From: an uncultured Bacteroidales bacterium
GTDB lineage: Bacteria > Bacteroidota > Bacteroidia > Bacteroidales > FEN-979
DNA length: 64,000 bases
Assembly (NCBI GenBank): GCA_903903985.1
Contig: CAIVAT010000190.1
Location: 1-64,000 of the forward strand
Direction: 5' to 3'
Below the pieces are notes generated by a model that ran no database searches, was not told the origin of the DNA, and was given only the letters and a program-made list of their open reading frames with translations. Positions 44,730 through 54,300 of this stretch are shown in pieces. The number at the start of each line of letters is the position of its first letter. Positions within the stretch are counted from its first letter, which is position 1. The translations under genes were made by a program, and so were the position numbers.

Positions 44730-47700
44730 TTATTTTTGTTTTTCGAACACATCCACCTCCCTGAAATAAAATGGCCCGTGCGGGGTGTCTTCGCTTACCC
44801 AGAGCAGGTATCGGTATTGTTTTGACTTTCCCGGCAGCGGCACGACAGTATAAAGCGCCTTGCTGTTGCCCCAGATGTCTTCTGGAGGAGCCATGGCAAC
44901 AAAACTCCAGCCGGATGTCCTGGGATCACCGGTTACTGAAGGGCTCTTTTCCCCGGTGGCGCCCCATAACGAAAAGGATTGCCCTCCGCGGCTGGTGCTT
45001 TGTCCGGTGAAAATGTGCATGCTGTCGAGCTCAATTTCTTTCTGCAGGTCCATCAGGATGCGCCCTTCACCCTTTTCCGACCATTTGTCGTTGAGCGAAT
45101 CCCCGGGCAGCAGGTCGTACATGCCATCGTTGATGGCGGGAACGTTCATCGACCCTGACGGGGTCAACAACCCCGTCAGGGTGGTATCGGCGTCGCTGTA
45201 AAAGTAGGTTGAAGTGACTCCATTTGGCTGGTGAATATCGGCATAATCTTTCATGGTTAGCCTGGCAGGAAGACGAGAAAGGTTTCGGTCACTGTAAACC
45301 GTTATTTTGGCAACTGAAGCCATGTTCTCGTCCACATAACTTTTAGTGAGATTCAATGTTAAAGACGGACGGCCTGTGAAATCGTCGTATAACGGGTGTG
45401 CCGGTTCAACCTGGTCGAACGGATTGTCAGACAATGAAATGGCAAATATTTTGATGCTTTCATTTTCGGGAAGCTGCAGGGTCTCGGAGCCTGGGCCGGC
45501 ATCAAGCATATATTTATAGATATAGGCGTATTGATATGGAAGGGCCATCGTGTCGCGGTGAAGGTGGGTGGCAAACCAGGCAACTTCATCCCGTTTGATG
45601 AATCCTTTTTGCAAACCGGTCAACCGCCCCAGTTTATCCCAGCTGCGGTTATCGAACTGCCCGATGTTGCCCCGGTATGCCTGAACGCGAATCGTGGCTT
45701 TTAAACTTCCGACCTTGAAAATGCCCGTGGTGTCCTGAAGGGCAGATGCGAGGATATACAAATGGTTGAAGTTCCCGGTTTTTGGCAAACTGATCTTTTG
45801 CCCCTTGCATGCCAGCACATTGTTTTTCCCATCCGCTGTCGGGCCAAAATTGAACTGAACCCCGTCAACTATAAGCGTTTCAGGAAAAAGTTCGGCAGGG
45901 ATGCTGATGCTTTTATCATCGAACCGGCCATTTTTTTTGTTTCGGGCACTGGTTACAACATCCTGGTCATATGGAAGCGGCAATTCCAGGGAGGCTGGCT
46001 CGGCAAGTTTCTGAACCGGCGGTTCCAATTGCAACCCAAAACTCCGGATGGCGAATTTCTTCATATCGACCAGGAGTTTTCCATTTTTTATCGTTGCTTC
46101 ACCGATCAAACGTTCCTGTCCATCCAGTTCCCAGGCCTTTACGATTTTCGAGGCCATGGAGATCTCTACATTCTGGAAATCCTTGCCAACGAGTTCCTGC
46201 AGGCGGATAACAATATTTTTCCCGGTTTCCGCTTTTTTTATCGTACGGATGTCAACCTGCGGAATGGAGGCCTGTGCAAAACTGAAGCTTTTTCCAAGGA
46301 ATCCGGGATGCTGTGAAACCTGAAAAACCCTGAACGGTTGATTCAGGCCTCTCGCCTGCCATTCAGAGAGCCCTGCACGCCAATCACCCTTGTGGCTGTA
46401 AATCCCGTATGTGATTTCATGAATTCCCCAATCCTGTGATGCCTGGTCATGGCAAAAGTTGGTGGATGGAGTATACAACAGGGTCAGGCGCATCGTTTTA
46501 TCATTTGGCTTGTCGGATCCGAATTTACAGTCTTCAAAAATGGTCACGCCGAAGTTGCCCGATTTATCTGTGAGATCAAACCATTCCCGGGATGGCACTT
46601 CATACTTTTTTTCATTGTTATTCGCCCGTTCTTCGGTTCCGAGCCCAAGGTTGTACGTCGCTGTTCCATTGGAGGCAGTTAGCGGGAAGGAAGCTTTGAG
46701 GCTCATTCCTTTGGATAGCCAGCTGATCGTATTGCGCACAACCAGGTTTTCCTTGCCTGCCGTCAGCTGAATAAATTGCACAAACACGGAATTGTAGGCG
46801 TTGCGTTCAATTTTGATGGTACCACGAACCGGACCTCTCTCTACGACCGTTATTTTTGCAGGCCCTCTGACATAACCGATGGGTGGATTTTTACGATCAT
46901 TCCAATCCATATTCCATGCCGGCCAGTATGCAGGATGCTCTTTTTGGAATTCGAGCCGGGATGGGGCCGACAACAATTCTTTTCCAAGTTTTTTATCGAT
47001 GATGCTCGAAATGTCTCCGTCACTATTCACCGATACCTTTAAAAATTCATTGTCGAGGCCACTGGCGGAAACCGATAGGGTGGTTTTACCGGCAGGCAAT
47101 TCCTTGAGCGGTTGAATATCAAAACATGCCAGGCCAAGGGATGGGATAGAACAGAGAAACAGGATACGGAGACGGTCTTTGGATGTTTGAAGGATCTGCA
47201 CGGGCAATTCATTATTCAGCGCATCGACTATTTTCACCCCCTTAGGAACTCCTTCAGGGTAAATGATCTCCGCTTCAACCACATCTTTACGGCTGATTGC
47301 CAGCGGGTTATATACTACCAGTGTTTTCCCTTTTCCCTGGGTATCCATGGCACGGATCGCGACTCCTGCTGAAGTTTCAAGACTTGCTGAAAATTTATTC
47401 AGGGCGAGTATTTCGTCATTCCATGCATATTCGTATGCCTTTGGAATCGAAGTACCGGGCAGAATATCATGCATTTGGCTTCCTAGAACAAGCCACCAGG
47501 CTTCGTTGAGTGATCGTTGTGGGTACTTGATCCCGCCAAGCCAGTCGGCCATGACTGCTATGGGTTCGGTGGCCAGGGCGAGCTGTTCATTTTTGCGGTT
47601 CCATCTTTTCATATAGGCCTGAGAAGTTAGCGACCCCGACGAATGTTCAGTCAGAAGCAGGTCGCCGGAGTAGGAGGGTAGCGCTTTTTTCTGATCCTGG

Positions 47701-48587
47701 CTCAGGTCGCGAAACAGTTGATCGGATGAACAGAGATAAACACTGATCTTCCCGTCAGGTTGACCAATACTGCCAATGGCGTTTTTCACATCCTCTTCAC
47801 GTGGCGCTCCGCCTACATCGCCTACCCCGTAATAGCGGTAGTCGGCATAAACTCCATATTTTTTACCGTTTTCCACAACACGGTTTACCCAATATGATGA
47901 GGTGTCAAGTCTTTTTTTTATCTCACCGCCATAATCCGTGGCATTCAGGGCTGCAACGATGCCATTGCCATCCGGGCCGAGCCAGTTGCCAATGTTGAAT
48001 GGGATCCCCGAGGCAGAGCCCCAGGAGAGCTTCTGGGTCGAAAACCCTTTTAATCCTGCGTGAGCAAGCACTGATGGAATATGTGCTTGAAAACCAAAAC
48101 AGTCGGGAAGTAAAAAATCGACACTCTCCTTGCCGAATTCTGCCCTGAAATATCCATTCCCATATAATACCTGCCTGATCACCGATTCCGGGGAAGGGAT
48201 GTTGGCATCGCATTCATCAACCGAAGAACCGCCAACAAACCATCGTTCCTGGGCGATATATTTTTTCAGCTTTTCGTATTTTTCAGGATAGTATTCTTTC
48301 ATCATTTTGTAACGGCGGGCGCCGGAGAATGTAAACACATAAGGTTTGTATTTTTCAAACCGCTGAAAATTATCATCGAGGGTGTTTTTCAGATATTCGT
48401 TGATGGTTGTTTCATAATCCCATCTCCACTCGGTATCAAGGTGAGCATACCCGACTGTATAGAGCACCGGATCCTTCGACAGGTCAAATTTCAATGATAT
48501 CGGTTTGATCGCACCGGATTGGGCGATTGCAACATTCAGGATCATCAGAAACAGGAAACCACCTGCGAGTGAATAAAAACGCTTCAT
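44730..48587 (-). CDS. Glycoside hydrolase family 38 alpha-mannosidase, secreted
   Basis: A 1285-aa enzyme with a signal peptide (ending VAIAQ, residue 23). The N-terminal catalytic barrel holds the zinc-site motif YAHLDTEWRW (H49, D51) and the nucleophile Asp162 in LLPDCFGFQAHIP. Beta-rich domains of the GH38 middle and C-terminal regions follow (about 440-870), then extra beta modules including a discoidin-like end (about 1150-1285; SMHIFTGQSTSRGGQSF, YRYLLWVSEDTPHGPFYF), which may bind sugar. It removes alpha-mannose from glycans in the periplasm or outside. There are no SusC/SusD genes nearby, so it is not in a usual polysaccharide utilisation locus. It is divergent from the thioredoxin gene at 48679. 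A perfect 13-bp hairpin lies inside the coding sequence. Confidence 0.92.
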   Translation of the reverse strand: MKRFYSLAGGFLFLMILNVAIAQSGAIKPISLKFDLSKDPVLYTVGYAHLDTEWRWDYETTINEYLKNTLDDNFQRFEKYKPYVFTFSGARRYKMMKEYYPEKYEKLKKYIAQERWFVGGSSVDECDANIPSPESVIRQVLYGNGYFRAEFGKESVDFLLPDCFGFQAHIPSVLAHAGLKGFSTQKLSWGSASGIPFNIGNWLGPDGNGIVAALNATDYGGEIKKRLDTSSYWVNRVVENGKKYGVYADYRYYGVGDVGGAPREEDVKNAIGSIGQPDGKISVYLCSSDQLFRDLSQDQKKALPSYSGDLLLTEHSSGSLTSQAYMKRWNRKNEQLALATEPIAVMADWLGGIKYPQRSLNEAWWLVLGSQMHDILPGTSIPKAYEYAWNDEILALNKFSASLETSAGVAIRAMDTQGKGKTLVVYNPLAISRKDVVEAEIIYPEGVPKGVKIVDALNNELPVQILQTSKDRLRILFLCSIPSLGLACFDIQPLKELPAGKTTLSVSASGLDNEFLKVSVNSDGDISSIIDKKLGKELLSAPSRLEFQKEHPAYWPAWNMDWNDRKNPPIGYVRGPAKITVVERGPVRGTIKIERNAYNSVFVQFIQLTAGKENLVVRNTISWLSKGMSLKASFPLTASNGTATYNLGLGTEERANNNEKKYEVPSREWFDLTDKSGNFGVTIFEDCKFGSDKPNDKTMRLTLLYTPSTNFCHDQASQDWGIHEITYGIYSHKGDWRAGLSEWQARGLNQPFRVFQVSQHPGFLGKSFSFAQASIPQVDIRTIKKAETGKNIVIRLQELVGKDFQNVEISMASKIVKAWELDGQERLIGEATIKNGKLLVDMKKFAIRSFGLQLEPPVQKLAEPASLELPLPYDQDVVTSARNKKNGRFDDKSISIPAELFPETLIVDGVQFNFGPTADGKNNVLACKGQKISLPKTGNFNHLYILASALQDTTGIFKVGSLKATIRVQAYRGNIGQFDNRSWDKLGRLTGLQKGFIKRDEVAWFATHLHRDTMALPYQYAYIYKYMLDAGPGSETLQLPENESIKIFAISLSDNPFDQVEPAHPLYDDFTGRPSLTLNLTKSYVDENMASVAKITVYSDRNLSRLPARLTMKDYADIHQPNGVTSTYFYSDADTTLTGLLTPSGSMNVPAINDGMYDLLPGDSLNDKWSEKGEGRILMDLQKEIELDSMHIFTGQSTSRGGQSFSLWGATGEKSPSVTGDPRTSGWSFVAMAPPEDIWGNSKALYTVVPLPGKSKQYRYLLWVSEDTPHGPFYFREVDVFEKQK
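45152..45182. repeat. Perfect 13-bp hairpin sharing the 13-mer of the activase repeat
   Basis: Arms ACCCTGACGGGGT (45152-45164) and ACCCCGTCAGGGT (45170-45182), loop CAACA. It lies in frame within the mannosidase gene (encoding TLTGLLTPSGS). The right arm is identical to the 13-mer at 1638-1650 and 1656-1668. Confidence 0.88.
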
Positions 48588-48620
48588 GACAATTGTTTTA
48601 TCCTGTAAAAATAGCGTTTA

Positions 48621-48648
48621 TTTTGTTTTGCAAAAAGCTTTACTTTTG
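48621..48648 (+). promoter_or_regulatory. Possible promoter of the DUF4369 thioredoxin gene
   Basis: TTTTG at 48621-48625 (also 48626-48630) and TACTTTTG at 48641-48648, a full match to the TAnnTTTG -7 consensus. The spacing of 15 bases is a little short. Transcription would start near 48655, which excludes the ATG at 48586 and supports the start at 48679. Confidence 0.5.
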
Positions 48649-48678
48649 TACAAATTAACCAAATCAGGAGATCAGTTT

Positions 48679-49809
48679 ATGAAAAAATTCGCCATCATAT
48701 TGTTCATCAGTTCCATCCTTGCATCATGCATGAGCAATAAAGACCAGTTTAAAATCACCGGGAACGTTAAAGGGATCGATACCGGTATGATATTCCTTCA
48801 GAAATACGATTTGGAAAAGTGGGTCAATGTCGATTCCGCCAAACTTGAAAAAGGAGAATTTACTTTTACCGGCAAGACCGGCCTTCCTGAAATGTGGCAC
48901 CTCGCCATGAATGAATCGCAGGTACTTGTGCCCGTTTTCATCGAAAACGCTAAAATCGATGTTCAGATATTTCCCGACAGCCTTGAGAAATCAACCATCA
49001 AAGGATCATCAACGCAGGATATTTATCAGCAATACCTTGCCATCAACGAAGCCATCAATGTAAAGATGGATGAAGCTTACAAGGAGTGGAAAAAAGCAAA
49101 GGAGGCCAATGATTCCCTGGGTATGGAACGAACTGATTCCATCTCCAACGCGTTGGATAAGGAGACAAAGGACCAACTCCAGGGTTTTATAAAAGCCCAC
49201 AGCAAAACGGTGGTATCTCCTTACCTGGTGATGCACAACAGCTGGCAATTTGAACTGCCCGAACTGGAAGAGATTGTGGCAGCCCTTGACACCAGTCTCA
49301 ATGCCTCACCCTATGTGCAGGCGTTGAAACATCGTGTTGATGTTCTGACAAGCGTGTCTGTTGGCCGGATTGCACCTGATTTTACCATGAACGACAGTAC
49401 CGGCAAGCCCGTTACCCTCTCTTCGTTGAAAGGCAAATTACTCCTGGTTGATTTCTGGGCATCGTGGTGCAGCCCGTGCCGTGCCGAAAACCCTAACGTG
49501 GTTAAAGCTTACAAAGCCTATAACAAAAAAGGCTTTGAAGTGCTTGGTTGTTCATTCGATTCGAAACGGGATAAATGGATCAAGGCAGCAAAAGATGATA
49601 ATCTTACCTGGACGCATGTTTCGGATTTGAAGGGTTGGGGCAATGCAGCCGGTAAACTTTATGGGGTGAACTCCATTCCTGCAAACGTGCTCCTTGATAA
49701 AGACCAAAAAATCATCGCCCGGAATCTTCGGGGAGAAGACCTGATGAAAAAACTGGAGGAAATCCTTGGACCTGCAACCATTGAAAAAAAGGCGGTCAGA
49801 AGAAAATAA
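48679..49809 (+). CDS. DUF4369-TlpA type thioredoxin-fold lipoprotein
   Basis: The start is ATG 48679, giving a lipoprotein signal MKKFAIILFISSILASC with lipid-Cys at 17, and it fits the promoter just upstream. The protein has 376 aa: an N-terminal DUF4369 beta domain (about 25-120; FKITGNVKGIDTGMIFLQKY), a helical linker, and a C-terminal AhpC/TSA-TlpA thioredoxin domain with the redox pair CSPC in WASWCSPCRAENP. Such proteins face the periplasm and reduce disulfides, for instance in cytochrome c maturation or stress repair. It is followed by a second DUF4369 protein 86 bases downstream. GGAG sits upstream of the start, but the spacing is loose. Confidence 0.93.
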   Translation: MKKFAIILFISSILASCMSNKDQFKITGNVKGIDTGMIFLQKYDLEKWVNVDSAKLEKGEFTFTGKTGLPEMWHLAMNESQVLVPVFIENAKIDVQIFPDSLEKSTIKGSSTQDIYQQYLAINEAINVKMDEAYKEWKKAKEANDSLGMERTDSISNALDKETKDQLQGFIKAHSKTVVSPYLVMHNSWQFELPELEEIVAALDTSLNASPYVQALKHRVDVLTSVSVGRIAPDFTMNDSTGKPVTLSSLKGKLLLVDFWASWCSPCRAENPNVVKAYKAYNKKGFEVLGCSFDSKRDKWIKAAKDDNLTWTHVSDLKGWGNAAGKLYGVNSIPANVLLDKDQKIIARNLRGEDLMKKLEEILGPATIEKKAVRRK

Positions 49810-49895
49810 ATGCAGACAATGCCGATAATGAATTCAAAGCATTATTTTCATTGTTTTCACTGTTTTCAATGGTTTCATTCACTAATTAAGTTTTA

Positions 49896-51263
49896 ATGAA
49901 GAGATTACTGATAATCGCGCTGCTTGCGGTTTCCGGCCTGGTTCAGGCACAAAACACGATTGAAGGTACCATACGGGGTTATAATGGGAAAATGATTCTC
50001 CTGATGAGTATCTATGGAGAAAAAACGAAGGCCATTGATTCGGCAACCTCTGACCCGGAGGGCCATTTCCGGTTTACGATCATCAACCGGTTGCCAGGCA
50101 TGTACCGGGTTCAGTGGGCAAAAGATGCTTCTGTTGATCTCGTATGGAACCAGGAAGATGTCAGGTTTGTTGCCACCTTGAAAAATCCCGGAGACAGTAT
50201 CCAGATTATCTCTTCGCTTGAAAACAAGATCAACCTGGCCTATTCAAGACTTGACCGGACCATGCAGGCGAAATTGCAATTGCTGATGCCGGTTGTCGAC
50301 TATTACCCGGTAAAGGATGCATTTTATTCCTCGGTTGCAGCGGAATTTGAAAACATTCAGAAATTGCAGCAACATTACCTCGACTCATTGGTCAGTTTAT
50401 ATCCAAATTCCTTCGCAGTTCGCGTGGCAAGAGTATACCAAACCCCTTTCATCCATGCCGGAATGAATAAGGAAGACCGGATCCCCTTTCTCAAGCAACA
50501 CTACTTCGACCACGTCGATTTTTCCGATACCGCGCTTTTGCGCAGCATGGTTTTTGTGAACAAGGCCATCGCGTATCTGTCGATATACAGCAACAACCGC
50601 CTGCCTCAAAAACAACTCGAAGCCGAATTCATCAAGGCAGTGACATTGATGCTCGGAGCAGCTTCGGTGAACCCGGTCATCTACAAATTCTGGCTCGATT
50701 ATATTGTAGGTGGATTTGACAAATACCATTTCGATGAGGTGATCACCTATATTGCTGATAACTTCCAGGATCCTTCTTCATGCGAAAACCAGGAAAGAAA
50801 ATCAGCCCTGCAGAAAAAACTTGATACTTTTAAAAAAATCTCCATCGGGAAAATTGCACCGGAACTGGAAGTTCCCGATGCAAAAGGCAAACCCGTCAAA
50901 TTGTCAGAAATCAGTTCGGAATATGCCCTGGTGGTGTTTTATGCCAGTACATGCCCGCATTGCGAGGCAATGATGCCCCGGCTTAAGGAACTTTATGACA
51001 AACAGAAACCGAAACGGTTTGAGGTGATGGCGGTTTCCATCGATACCAGCCGAACAGCCTGGACGACTTTTATTAAGGAACAAAAGCTTTCGTGGATCAA
51101 TGTTTCCGATCTGAAGGGTTTTGCCGGTAAGTCGGCCGATGATTTCAATATTTATGCAACCCCAACCATGTTCTTGCTTGACCGTGAGAAAAAAATACTG
51201 TCCAAACCCATTTCTCTCATGGAACTTGAGCAAGCCTTTCGGGATTATAATCTGATGAATTGA
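49896..51263 (+). CDS. DUF4369-TlpA type thioredoxin-fold protein with CPHC motif
   Basis: A 455-aa periplasmic protein. The signal peptide ends LVQAQ (about residue 19; no lipobox). A DUF4369-type domain (residues 20-110) and a long helical middle (110-300) precede a thioredoxin domain (about 315-455) with CPHC in YASTCPHCEAMM and a cis-Pro loop ATPTMF. CPHC is the motif of DsbA-like oxidants, whereas the neighbour has CSPC, so the two could have opposite redox poise. The gene lies 86 bases after the first thioredoxin and is convergent with a T9SS gene; a large inverted repeat follows the stop codon. Confidence 0.92.
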   Translation: MKRLLIIALLAVSGLVQAQNTIEGTIRGYNGKMILLMSIYGEKTKAIDSATSDPEGHFRFTIINRLPGMYRVQWAKDASVDLVWNQEDVRFVATLKNPGDSIQIISSLENKINLAYSRLDRTMQAKLQLLMPVVDYYPVKDAFYSSVAAEFENIQKLQQHYLDSLVSLYPNSFAVRVARVYQTPFIHAGMNKEDRIPFLKQHYFDHVDFSDTALLRSMVFVNKAIAYLSIYSNNRLPQKQLEAEFIKAVTLMLGAASVNPVIYKFWLDYIVGGFDKYHFDEVITYIADNFQDPSSCENQERKSALQKKLDTFKKISIGKIAPELEVPDAKGKPVKLSEISSEYALVVFYASTCPHCEAMMPRLKELYDKQKPKRFEVMAVSIDTSRTAWTTFIKEQKLSWINVSDLKGFAGKSADDFNIYATPTMFLLDREKKILSKPISLMELEQAFRDYNLMN

Positions 51264-51334
51264 ATTTTCGATGGTACGATATACAGGTAAAGATTGAATT
51301 GTTCATCAATCGTAAATCGCACCATCGAAAATTC
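51262..51334. terminator. Inverted repeat between convergent genes, possible two-way terminator
   Basis: Perfect 14-base arms GAATTTTCGATGGT (51262-51275) and ACCATCGAAAATTC (51321-51334), with ACGAT and ATCGT extending the stem after a bulge. A smaller hairpin GATTGA/TCAATC sits in the 45-base loop. It overlaps the stop codon of the thioredoxin gene and lies 23 bases from the end of the convergent T9SS gene. AT-rich arm ends give U tracts in both directions only weakly, so an RNA-processing or protein-binding role is also possible. Confidence 0.6.
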
Positions 51335-51356
51335 ATTAACACAAAGCAACATTTCA

Positions 51357-54300
51357 TTAATACTTAATGATCCTGGCACTTCCGGAAACTCCCTCCGACA
51401 ATACCCGGATAATATAGATCCCGGTTGGTTTACCCTGAAGGGAAAACTCATGCTTTTTGACGCCATAAAGCTGTTCACGAAAGAGTTTTTCGCCTTGCAT
51501 TCCATAGATTTCAACAGTGCACGACGCCCTGGCCTGGTTATTTAACTCCATTGTGAAAATCCCAGTGGTTGGATTCGGGTAAACCCGGAATAAATTTCCT
51601 TCGGCAGGAACATTCTTCTCAACTTCAGTAATGCCGGAAAGCGGATCCTCCTTGTATGCCTGCGGCAATGAATGGGGAACGGCGTTACAGTAAAAACAGT
51701 CGAGAGAGATATAGGCATGCAGAAATCCATCGCCAATGACAGTTGTATTGGGTAATAACCGGATGATTTGTCCTGAGATCAGAACAGCTGATCCTCCATT
51801 TTCCACCTGAAAAGTCATTCCCGTTCCAGGAACAACAAGCGTTTCTGTTGCATCCGAGCAAAAGGTTTGCCCGGCCTCAATGGTCGTAGCGGGCAGGCTC
51901 CGGGTTGATGGTGGTGGTGGGAAAACCGTTACCGTTTTGCCCGCAGTATTCGAGCATCCATTGGCATCAGTAACAGTCACGTTGTAATTGTCGCCTGCAT
52001 TTACCGTGATCGCTGCGGTGGTTAATGCATTGGACCATACGTAGTTTGTTCCGCCTGATGCCGTAAGGACAACGGATCCGCCCTGGCAGAAGGTGGTAGG
52101 CCCATCCGGGGTGATTATAGCTGTTGGAAGCGGGTTAACCGTCACCACCCGGCTTGCGGAAGTGCTGCAGCCATTGATATTGGTGGCAGTTACGCTATAT
52201 GTGCCACTTGCAGATACTGAGATACCAGCAGTTGTTGCTGCATTTGACCAAAGATAACTTGTCCCGCCTGATGCCGTCAGGACAACCGATCCCCCCTGGC
52301 AAAAGGTTGTCGGGCCTCCCGGTGTTATCACAGGCGTTGGCAACGGGTTGACCGTTACCACCCGTTTGGTAGCATTGCTGCAACCATTGGCGTTGGTAAC
52401 TGCTACTCCGTAGGATCCACTTGCAATGGCCGTGATGGCGGCAGTAGTCGCTGCATTGGACCATAGGTAGCTTGTTCCGCCTGATGCCGTAAGGACAACT
52501 GATCCACCCTGGCAGAAAGTAGTCGGGCCGCCTGGGGTTATTACAGGAGTTGGCAGCGGGTTGACTGTCACTATCTGGCTGGTATTGTTTTTACAACCAT
52601 TGGCATTGGTAACTGTTACTCTGTAAGTCCCACTTGCAATGGCCGTGATGGCGGCAGTGGTTGTTGCATTGGACCACAGGTAGTTCGTGCCGCCTGATGC
52701 CGTAAGAACAACTGATCCACCCTGGCAGAAGGTAGTCGGGCCGCCTGGCGTTATTACAGGAGTTGGCAGCGGGTTGACTGTCACTATCTGGCTGGTATTG
52801 TTTTTACAACCATTGGCATTGGTAACTGTTACTCCGTAAGTCCCACTTGTAATGGCCGTGATGGCAGCAGTAGTCGCTGCATTGGACCACAGGTAGCTCG
52901 TGCCGCCTGATGCCGTAAGGACAACTGATCCGCCCTGGCAGAAGGTAGTCGGGCCGCCTGGCGTTATTACAGGAGTTGGCAGCGGGTTGACGGTCACTAT
53001 CTGGCTGGTATTGTTTTTACAACCATTGGCATTGGTAACTGTTACCCCGTAAGTCCCACTTGCATTGGCCATGATGGCGGCAGTAGTTGTTGCATTTGAC
53101 CACAGGTAGCTCGTGCCGCCTGATGCCGTAAGGACAACTGATCCGCCCTGGCAAAAGGTTGTCGGGCCGTTTGGAGTGATAACGGGAACAGGCAGCGGGT
53201 TCAGGGTTACCAGCAGGGAGTTATCCGTTCCACTGCCGCATGGGTTCGTGCCGGAAACGGATATGAGGCCGGTTACGGCATTGAGTGCATAATTGACGGT
53301 GATCGTACGGGTATTGACGCCGGAAACAATGGTTGCCCCCGCCGGAAGATTCCATGAATAACCGGTTGCGTTGGTTATTGCTGTGGTTGAATAAACTACC
53401 CCGTTTGTCCCTTTACATATCTGTGTAATTCCGGTGATGGCTTTGGCTGCGTAGGGAAGGCAGTTTTGAACATCGACCGAATCGCTGACAATGCTGCTGT
53501 AGTTGCCAAGCGTGTCTCTGAAATCCACGTTCATCAGGTGTTTGCCCATTGGAAGGTAAGGAAGTTCAACCGAATCAAGCAGGATTACATTACCAGCAGG
53601 CTGTGCAAGTGCAATCACCCGCATGTTTTCCGGATCGTTGTCGAACCAGAACCGGTATCCCGTAATGGCATTTTCTGCAATGTCTGCTGTTCCGCTTTTG
53701 TAAAAATAGCTGGAAGAAACAACACTGGGAAGGTCACCACTCTGGAAACGCACATGCGCCCTGTGCAGCCCCGGTTGAAGCTCCGTAGCGCTGATTGTGG
53801 CCACCAGGTCGGCTTTGGGTTGATTTCCAAGCGGTATCGATTTTTTCCCGGCAGGATTGTCGTCGAACCAGTATTCATACGATGTCAGGTTATTCTGATT
53901 TCCGGTGCCATGTTTATAAAATATATCGGACTGAACTGAACACCATGTTCCGGTACTGTTTTTAAACCTGATGTGAAATGAGTGAAATCCCAGGGAAAGC
54001 GATGTTGCTGTAATCGCTGCAGAGAGATCAAGTATTTGGCTATTAGCAACATTCACTGTGGTTTTAGATCCGTAATTGTTGTCGAACCAATATTCGTAAC
54101 CCGAAATCAGCATCTCGGGCATAATGACGAAATTGGATGTACTGGTTGAACTATAGGTGCCCGAAACATCCCTGAACCTGATGTGGAAGGTGTTCATTCC
54201 CGGGTTCAACGGGGCAGCAGCGATGGCAGAACTCAGGTCGAGCAGGGCCGTATTGCTTACGCTGACCGCAGTTTTGCCGGCATAATCATTATTAAACCAG

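Noticed and set aside
44730..48587. GH38 gene as part of a polysaccharide utilisation locus
   Set aside because: No SusC, SusD, sulfatase or other glycosidase genes lie nearby; the neighbours are ABC transport and thioredoxin genes.
51930..53210. Regularly spaced repeats resembling a CRISPR array
   Set aside because: The unit is 213 bp, fully coding, continuous in one frame, with no short repeat/unique spacer pattern and no cas genes.
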